Below, one piece after another: positions 55,550 to 64,000 of a stretch of DNA of 64,000 nt. Source of the stretch: Spinellus fusiger (lineage: Eukaryota > Mucoromycota > Mucoromycetes > Mucorales > Phycomycetaceae); assembly GCA_025094145.1 (NCBI GenBank), contig JALLLS010000081.1, forward strand, positions 1 to 64,000. Direction: 5' to 3'. The notes beneath the pieces were generated by a model. The model was given only the letters and a program-made list of their open reading frames with translations. It had not been told where the DNA came from and made no database searches. The first letter of the stretch is position 1, and each line of letters begins with the position of its first letter. The position numbers and the translations under genes were made by a program.

Positions 55550-58500
55550 TCATAGAAAAAATTGTCGTACATCAGAGATACCAAAAGATTCGCTGCAAGT
55601 TGGACATCGTCTTTGGCGTGTTTCTAATCGCGTATCAATGCATTCTTTACAAAAGGTATGCATACATCTTGCTAAAAGACGTGTTCTGAAACGTGTACGG
55701 CAAGCACTGCACTTTAAAAGAGCCTAGAGTACATAGATTAAGCCATTGTTTATATATGAATATAAATAAAGACAAGTAATTTACCCTTAGTTCTTCACAC
55801 TCCTCTGCTAATTGTTGCTCTGCAGGATTATCACCATGTGAAATCATATCCCATCTTCGTTTCATCTTTTCATAGTCTTCATCTACACGTTTTTTCAGTT
55901 GTTTTTCTTCGTCTAATGCTCGAGTTCGTTCTTTGAGTATTTTCTGAAGCTGTCATATTTTTACAATAAATAAGCAAGATAAGATATACCGTTCATCTGG
56001 AGAAATCTAATGCTATTATACAACAGTAAGAACTTACTTCATGAATCTGTATATCACTACGCTCCAGACTGATTCTATATTCGTTGGTTTTTTTAGTAAG
56101 TTCATCTACTTCCATACGGTAGCGTTCCACCGTCCTCTCTGCTAGTCTCACTTCTGTTTCTTTTTCTTCCTATAATAAATGATTCTTAAAGTGATCAATT
56201 AATCAATGATCTTACTACTTGAGTCTCTTGTGTTTTTTCTCGTTCTTCCAATTGATTAATATGCTCCATCTGCTGCTCACTTGTTCGTCTCAATGATGTC
56301 ACATTGGCCAAATGCTTGTCTTTGGCTGCTTTAAGAGAGGGAAATGTTTGGGCGTATTTTGTTTTCTATAAGAGTAGGCACTGATCAGAAACAAGAGAAA
56401 GAAAAAGGCGTATTCTCCAAGAAAGGAGGCTCCATCTCACTCTATCCTCCCCTCTTTCTTTTTTGGTCTTTATTTCTGTTACCTCTGCTTGTAACTTCAT
56501 TTTCTGTTCTTTTTTCTGTGATAAATCGAGAACTTTCTTGGTGCTTTGCTCTTCTAACTTTCCATAGATAGCAGCCACAGTATCTATTTGCTTTAATAAC
56601 TGGCCCTCGTTCTAATGATCAGTACAGATTAGCGTTTTTGTATATGTAAACAACCTACATTCTCAAAAAAGTCAATGATAAGCTGCAGTTTATCTTTTTC
56701 CTTTTTTTGTATCTCCAATTCTGACATAAAGGCATACATTTGTCGATGCATATCAGTTGTAGCCGACCTATCCTTCCATCGCTGAATATGCTGTTCAATT
56801 TCTTTTGCTTCGTTTTTCATTGCGTCTGTTGATAATTTCAATGCCTTTTCTTCCTCTAGTGATCCATTCTGACTTTGTTCAAGCACTACCAACATTATAT
56901 TTGCACTCCTAATCCACATTATCAATCAATAGACTAGACTAGGATACAGCAGCCCATACTATATAAATATAGAACAGCACGACTTACTCTAATTCCAATT
57001 CCAGATCTATGTATGTTTTTAACTCTTCTTCCAATGGACCTGCCATTGGTTCTTCTGCTCTTGCTTGTACCATTTCTGACTGTAGAGCCAGAATATGTTG
57101 CTATTGTATAGCGTCAACAGGTGTTTTTTTTCTTTTTAATGGCTTTAACAAAAACTTACCCTTTGTTGCTCTACGGAAGCAAGAACATTATCACTCGCTT
57201 CTTTTTCATACGCTTCTTTTGCTGTTTGTTCATTCAGCAAGAGTTGAAAGTGATCTCGTTGGCTACGAATACGTGAAAGATCATTTTCCAGGCGCCGCAT
57301 TTCTGTCTCCATAGCCAAGCTCTGTGATTGTTTCTCAGCCTTGACATGATCAACAAGCTGTCGTCTCTCTAACGAAATAGTATCAAGTTCCCGTTCGAGC
57401 TGAGTTCTCATCTGTTCCAGGTAATAAGTGCGTGATCGGTAGTGGTCCGTAGCCACCTGGAGTGTTTTGTAGTATTCTGTCTCCATTAACCGCTCTTCAC
57501 TCAAGGCTGAAAGTTGGCTTTTCAATCGTTCTGTATCTTCCAACAATAACCGACGTTCATGTTTAAGATCTTCCAATTCTTTCATGCGAGTGTCTATGAT
57601 TAATTGATGTTCAGCCAATTGCTGTTTTACAGCTTGGTCTGCAATAGAACCTGGCTAATGAAAAGATATATATATATAAGGTAGTAAGTCCCTGCCTCTT
57701 CTCTTCCATGCCTACAGACCTTGTTTGTTTCTGGAGGTGTCTCCTTTTGTTTAGAAACAGAGTAAGATTTTGCTTTGCTCATTTCTGTAGTGTCTGACTG
57801 TTTCTCTCTAATGCCACCAAGACCTCCTAATGCCAAAGAAGCAACAATGGTACTTTTGGATCTGTCATATCGTTTTTCAGCCTGCACCAAGACTACTGTT
57901 GTTTCTTCCAATGCTATTATTGCTTCTTCTACATGCTTCTTCATTGACTGAAGGTTATCTACTATATAGTCTGTCTGGATCTCTCTCTTTCTCTCTTGTT
58001 CCTTCAGCTCTTCCATGACATGCTGAATTCTTTCATAGGACACACAAAGATCTTCTGTGTCTCTTTTGATCCATTCTGTTATAATCATCTGTTGTTCTGT
58101 CAGGTCTAATGCAAAGAGATAAGATGTGGAATTCCCCCTGCTAATGTCTACCTTGACTTGTTCTGTACTGGTTCTGCATTTGATCCGCACTCCTTTTCCA
58201 GGTTTCCACATGATCCAAAGCACGTTCTGTTAACAATCGTGTTGCCTGCTGTAGTATCTGTAGCTGGTCTTTGAGTGATGCGTCAGATAGATCTTTAGGC
58301 AGATCTAATAGTGAATAGCAAGTGAGTAGTAGTAAGCTTGTGTTAGTCTGTGTCATTAATAGACAGGGCCTAGTGTCTAGTTTACCGGGCAGTACAGCGT
58401 CCATTGTAGTAAGAGATCTGATCAGCACCAGGAGTTCGTCTTGCATCTATTCCTTTCATTACTACCCAGCGAGAGTGTTATCATGAACTGAATAGCTTAC

Positions 58501-58961
58501 CAGTCGCCATTGTGCACACAAGACAGATCGATGAACCTCCACTTCATTCACCTTCTGGTCCAAGATCTTGGTGTTTTCTTCTTCTTCCAAGGCTTGTTTC
58601 TGTTGTACGATGAACAATGAGTCAGTGACATGATAAATACCTTTGCACTGCGCATACATTCTAGCAATGTCTCCTTTGACATGAGTGTATAATCTTCCTA
58701 GCAGTTATGTATTAGCTCAGGTGTTGTTGGCAGTGAGATGAGCCAACGCACCTCCACCTCTTCTTCTTCTTTGGAGTCAAACGTCGCTTGCATAAGTGTA
58801 CATGAGGCAGAAGATAAGCTGTTAATACTAGTGAATCGCTTTTTCAAGGGTGGTTTGGTGGGTGTTCCAGGCACAGAAACAGAAACAGAAACAGAGGGAG
58901 TGGTTGTGATGAGTCCTTCTGCTTCTTCTGTCCAACGCCTTTTTTTTTCCTGGGCAGACAT
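55550..58961 (-). CDS. BRE1: E3 ubiquitin ligase Bre1 (RNF20/40 family)
   Basis: Fourteen exons, 58752-58961, 58641-58697, 58501-58599, 58386-58446, 58152-58304, 57720-58105, 57160-57654, 56988-57100, 56659-56908, 56483-56611, 56216-56365, 56038-56169, 55785-55949, 55550-55723; 857 aa. Bre1 with Rad6 monoubiquitinates histone H2B, a prerequisite for H3K4/K79 methylation. The protein is almost entirely coiled coil and ends in a RING-type finger: LLKCSACRTRF, CMHTFCKECIDTR, CPTCSESFG. The N-terminus has the basic KKRRW and PLKKRFTS segments seen in Bre1 and a Ser-Val repeat from an ACAGAA microsatellite. Every exon joins in phase. The donor at 58751 (GTGCGT) and the 117-nt intron at 56366-56482 are the least certain. 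Confidence 0.92.
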
Positions 58962-59103
58962 GGAAGGGAGAAGAGGAAGGATGCCTGCGTCTATTTATGA
59001 TCACGTGTTTTAATGAGCTGTGTGCTATAAACCACAAGGGTAGGAATGGAGAACGACACACTCAGACTCATTCGATTTGCTACGGTGGCTGTGGTAGTGA
59101 TAA

Positions 59104-59167
59104 TAGAAATCGAATAGAGATCGAATAGAGATCGAATAGAAATAGAAATAGAGATCGAAATAGAAAG
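59104..59167. repeat. GATCGAATAGA tandem repeat upstream of BRE1
   Basis: Four GATCGAATAGA-like units with AATAGA variants, about 150-200 bp upstream of the BRE1 start and just beyond the SFA1 stop. Confidence 0.75.
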
Positions 59168-59255
59168 AGTGTGCTTATAGTAATGGCATTAGAATACACC
59201 CAAGGATCTCTACCTGTACTGCCACAGTATAAAATACACTTTATTAAGATAGCCT

Positions 59256-60982
<1,727 letters not shown>

Positions 60983-61360
60983 AATAAAAAGTGAAAATGA
61001 AAAAAAAAAAAAAAAAGTGTCCCTCCCCTTTATGAAGAATTTATAGTGGCACAGATCCAACTGGCAGTGATTCCAAGAAATGAGCCCTGGGAAAAGCAAC
61101 GTCATCCTGACTGCCTTTTATTGATTGGCTTATTCCAAGAAGATCCCTGTGACTAGTGGATTTATGAGCAGGGCCTCCCCCCATCCCAAGAAGAAAAAAG
61201 ATGAATGTATTTCCACACTCCATAGAGCATTATAAACCCTATAAGCCAGTGTTTATGGATGTATATCTCTTCTAAACACAAGAAATGCATTCTACAAGAG
61301 TGGCGTTTTTTTTATATGTCCTTTGCATTGTTTCTAATGGTATTTGCAAGCTCCCTGTTG
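60983..61360. other. Intergenic between SFA1 and TIM17
   Basis: It includes a 17-base A run at 61000-61016 close to the SFA1 start. No coding signal seen. Confidence 0.5.
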
Positions 61361-62132
61361 TTATAGCTATAACAGAAAAAAAAAGAGATAAGTGACTTGC
61401 ATTTCCACTTGAGAAATTACCTTTGGCATCACAGGTCGGTTACTTTCTGCAGTGAATCTGGAGATAGCAATGCCTACACCTTCAATTAAGCCTAGCAAGG
61501 TGAATCCAACAGCAGCAGAAACTGCCATGGCTTTGGGACCACTACGGGCTGCCAACACACCACCTGTCAAACCACCCGATAAGATGGAGTTCCACGGGTC
61601 CTCCTTTTGTCGCAGGCCCTTAAGACTGCAGTCAAAGGCAGAGAAGAGACCACCCCACACAGCAAAGTTACCACCAAGAACAGGTGCGCGTGTTTTGATA
61701 GCAGACACAGCACCCACCATACGCTCTCCCTAATAGAATAAGCAAACCTGGGTCTGGAACAGACAACTTACTCGAGGAGAGTTCTTGGCTCCCTTGACTG
61801 AGTACCAGATACCACCACCCACTGCACCCATGACGAATGCACCTCCTAAATCATTGAGGATAACCCAAGGACTAAACATGACAAGTGAGCAGTTGGCTTG
61901 TCATAAAGGGAGAGTAGTTGGCTGTTGCTGTTGCAAGGTGGTTGCTGTTGTTGGTGACTTTGAGACAGTGACTGGTTCTCCTACTTGCACTTGCACTTGC
62001 ACTTGCACTTGCACTGCTGTTGGGTGGTGTGGGTAGGAACAGGGGAATAAAAAGAAGAAAAGAAAAAAAAAGAAGAGACTAGTGACATGCTTACCAGGGA
62101 TCTCTAGAGTGATCTTGCGAAGAATGGCCCAT
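61361..62132 (-). CDS. TIM17: Mitochondrial inner membrane translocase subunit Tim17
   Basis: Four exons, 62095-62132, 61772-61871, 61421-61729 and a 6-nt terminal exon 61361-61366; 150 aa. Tim17 is a core subunit of the TIM23 presequence translocase. The start reads [20 protein letters not shown], followed by Gly-rich membrane segments ([67 protein letters not shown]), as in the Tim17/22/23 family. The two conserved cysteines (in DPCPW and FDC) are present. The last intron (54 nt, multiple of three, no stop until its end region) could be retained, which would replace the final Leu by about 18 residues. Intron 1 (223 nt) holds a TTGCAC repeat. Confidence 0.95.
61984..62014. repeat. (TTGCAC)5 repeat in TIM17 intron 1
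   Basis: Five successive TTGCAC units within the first intron of TIM17. Confidence 0.9.
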
Positions 62133-62526
62133 GACTACTAATGAAAAAGAAAGGGGAATAAAAACAGTCAGCCCGGCTCTATCTGTCCTTCTCGCCCTCC
62201 CCCACTACACGTGACTGCTAATATGGCTGCTGTCTGTGCTCCCTTGCCATCAAAAAGGGCTCTTGTCAAGTCTTTTGGCAGCAAGAAATCCACGAACAAG
62301 TGACTGCTGGTCTGTTTCAAAGTCACACTTTGAGAATAAGAAACAGAAACAAGGCCACTCTGCTCTGTGAGTGGCTCCCCTCCACAGTCCCGGTGTCTCA
62401 GCCAGCAAACCCTCCCTCTGTGCTAGACAGAGACAGACGTAGTAAGTCACACTGCAAGTAGTGCGTCATCCACAGCCTCAGTGTATTTTTTTTTTTTGGT
62501 TCTTCCTTTTCCTCCTCTTATTTGTT
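62133..62526. promoter_or_regulatory. Divergent TIM17/TDA3 upstream region
   Basis: A 394-bp head-to-head interval. Visible elements are a GC-richer centre, a CACGTG core (62207-62212) and a T-run just before the TDA3 start. CACGTG is the E-box core bound by bHLH factors such as Cbf1/Ino2 types; binding is inference. Confidence 0.45.
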
Positions 62527-63852
62527 ATGCCACGCCATGTTATTATTCTCGGGGCAGGTGTTATGGGCGCCTGTTCTGCCTATTATCTCTCTCTAAAGTC
62601 GCCCACTGTCACCATCACAGTGATTGAAGCCTCCGATATTGCCAATGGTGCCAGTGGAAAAGCGGGTGGATTCCTTGCCTTTGACTGGTAAACTATTATA
62701 ATCAGCAGCAGCAGCAGCAGAAGCAGCCATTAGCAAGTTAGCAGATACAAACAAGAGAATCAAACCATTTAATCTCCCTCTTAAAATACCAAAAACCAAA
62801 AAACAAAACCAAAAACCCTCCCCCTCCCCCTAACAGGAGTGACGGCACAGAAACAGCAGAGCTCTCTCGAAAGTCTTTTGATCTCCATGCCGAACTAGCA
62901 GAGACACTTGGAGGAGAGAGTTATGGCTACAGACCAGTGACAGCGTATTCAGTGCTAGTGCAGTCAGGCAAACAAACCCATACGAGTGAAGTCGATTGGT
63001 TGCTGCATGCCAATGTGCGTACAGTGGAGTTGCTGGGAACAAAGAATACTTCCGCACAGATCCATCCTCGTCTGTTCACTCACCAATTGCTGGCCAAGGC
63101 AGAGGCCACAGGACGCGTCAGAGTGATGTGTGAGCAGACAGTAACAGGCCTTATCTATGCACAGGACGAACCCTCCAAGGTGGTGGGGGTGACACTCAAA
63201 GATGGCACCACACTCAAGGGAGACGATGTGGTAGTGTGTATGGGACCATGGAGTGGACAGCTCGCCTTGAAGGGTCGTACGAAACGCAGTCAACTGCCAA
63301 TCTCTGGTGCACGAGCCCACTCTATTGTGCTCCAGCCTCAAGCCAAGTTCCCTCCCCAGGTGCTGTTCACAGCTGTGGTAGAAGGAAGCAAGTCACACGA
63401 GCCAGAAGCAAGTCACTCTGGGTGTCGTTCCAACAGCATACTCATTCTCTGTGTCTAATTAGGTGTATCCTAGATCCGATGGTACTGTCTATTTGTGTGG
63501 GGCTACTGACAATGAACCCTTACCAGCCTCGGTGGATCTCGTAAAGGTAGATCCTGCAGCCACTAGTCTGCTGCAGCAGATGGCGGCTAAAATATCACCG
63601 CATTTATCAGAAGAAAAGGCGCCTTTGCAGATAGGACAGGCCTGCTATCTGCCTATTTCCCGGGATAACGTCCCACTGATCGGTGCTCATCCTGGCTACA
63701 AACAACTGTACATGGCTACAGGACACTCCTGCTGGGGAATCCTCAATTCACCTGTCACTGGTCTAATGATAGCTGAGCTTTTATTGGAGGGGGAGATTAG
63801 CTGTCTGGACTCAAAGAGTGTAGAAGCAGTCAGTCCTCTTGGGCGGTGCTAA
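62527..63852 (+). CDS. TDA3: FAD-dependent oxidoreductase, TDA3-like (DAO fold)
   Basis: Three exons, 62527-62687, 62837-63407, 63463-63852; 373 aa. The N-terminal Rossmann motif VIILGAGVMGACSAYYLS is followed by the acidic strand end (VIEAS) and GASGKAGGFLAFDW, the flavin-binding signature of the Tda3/glycine-oxidase-like group. The C-terminus has the second FAD contact PISRDNVPLIGAHP and GHSCWGILNSPVTG. Yeast Tda3 is a putative oxidoreductase affecting endosome-to-Golgi cargo sorting; the substrate is unknown. Intron 2 uses a GC-AG splice pair (GCAAGT...TAATTAG) at 63408-63462, the only choice that keeps phase to VYPRSDGTVYLCG. Confidence 0.9.
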
Positions 63853-64000
63853 TGAAACTATTCTTATTAGAAGAGATAGAATGCAAAATTCAGTGCTTAA
63901 GAAATAAACACTCTTTTCTTTTCTCTTTTTTTTCTTTTCTCCTTCTTCTTTCTCTTTTTAACAGGGCTCAAGTGGTTATGCTGGGAATTCTTTTGGTAAT
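63853..64000. other. TDA3 3' flank
   Basis: A strong polypyrimidine tract (63910-63960) ending TTTTTAACAG looks like a splice acceptor. The following bases read Gly-Ser-Ser-Gly-Tyr-Ala-Gly-Asn-Ser-Phe-Gly-Asn in one frame. This may be an internal exon of the next gene, cut by the window edge. Confidence 0.3.

Noticed and set aside
62250..62450. Minus-strand 66-codon frame between TIM17 and TDA3
   Set aside because: No domain; lies in the divergent promoter interval.

Overview
This window comes from a fungal nuclear genome, most likely Mucoromycota (Mucorales-like). The evidence is many very short spliceosomal introns (about 37-120 nt, GT..AG, often with CTAAC/CTAAT-like branch sites), a homoaconitase of the fungal lysine pathway, a heterotrimeric G-gamma, a WRKY/GCM1-type zinc-finger protein of the kind seen in early-diverging fungi, and Tc1/mariner, DDE_3, LINE and Fanzor/TnpB-like relics. 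Exon models below were built by hand from splice signals, reading phase and family similarity. For every spliced gene listed as CDS the exon lengths sum to a whole number of codons.

Left arm (1-9.6 kb): RCO1/PHF12-like double-PHD protein (-), single-BRCT protein (-), 25S rRNA m1A methyltransferase BMT2 (-), divergent glutaredoxin-like protein (+), G-protein gamma subunit (-), and mitochondrial homoaconitase LYS4 (+). From 9.6 to 17 kb lies a repeat cluster: a LINE 3' fragment, a nearly full-length but broken LINE with an ATGA-overlapping ORF1/ORF2, a Tc1 fragment, a small unknown gene lying next to an inverted copy of its own 5' part, and an internally deleted DDE_3 transposase.

Middle (17-23.4 kb): DEAD-box ribosome-biogenesis helicase DRS1 (-), a decayed Fanzor/TnpB-like gene (-) and a WRKY/GCM1-type putative transcription factor (-). 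From 23.2 to 39.9 kb there is no recognisable host gene. The first 7 kb is unique-looking, strongly AT-rich DNA. The rest is a graveyard of two nearly identical inverted Tc1 copies, a LINE fold-back and further Tc1-like remnants. The whole block is a reasonable centromere or heterochromatin candidate.

Right arm (39.9-64 kb): ribosomal protein uS12/RPS23 (-), cytosolic glutamyl-tRNA synthetase GUS1 (-), COG4 (-), an SH3-REM-CDC25 Ras guanine-nucleotide exchange factor (+), a 3.5 kb gene-poor gap, BRE1 H2B ubiquitin ligase (-), class III alcohol dehydrogenase SFA1 (-), TIM17 (-) and a TDA3-like FAD oxidoreductase (+) with a GC-AG intron. Host genes are housekeeping or signalling and are not organised as a pathway cluster. 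Several are paired head-to-head (BMT2/glutaredoxin-like, G-gamma/LYS4, COG4/RasGEF, TIM17/TDA3).
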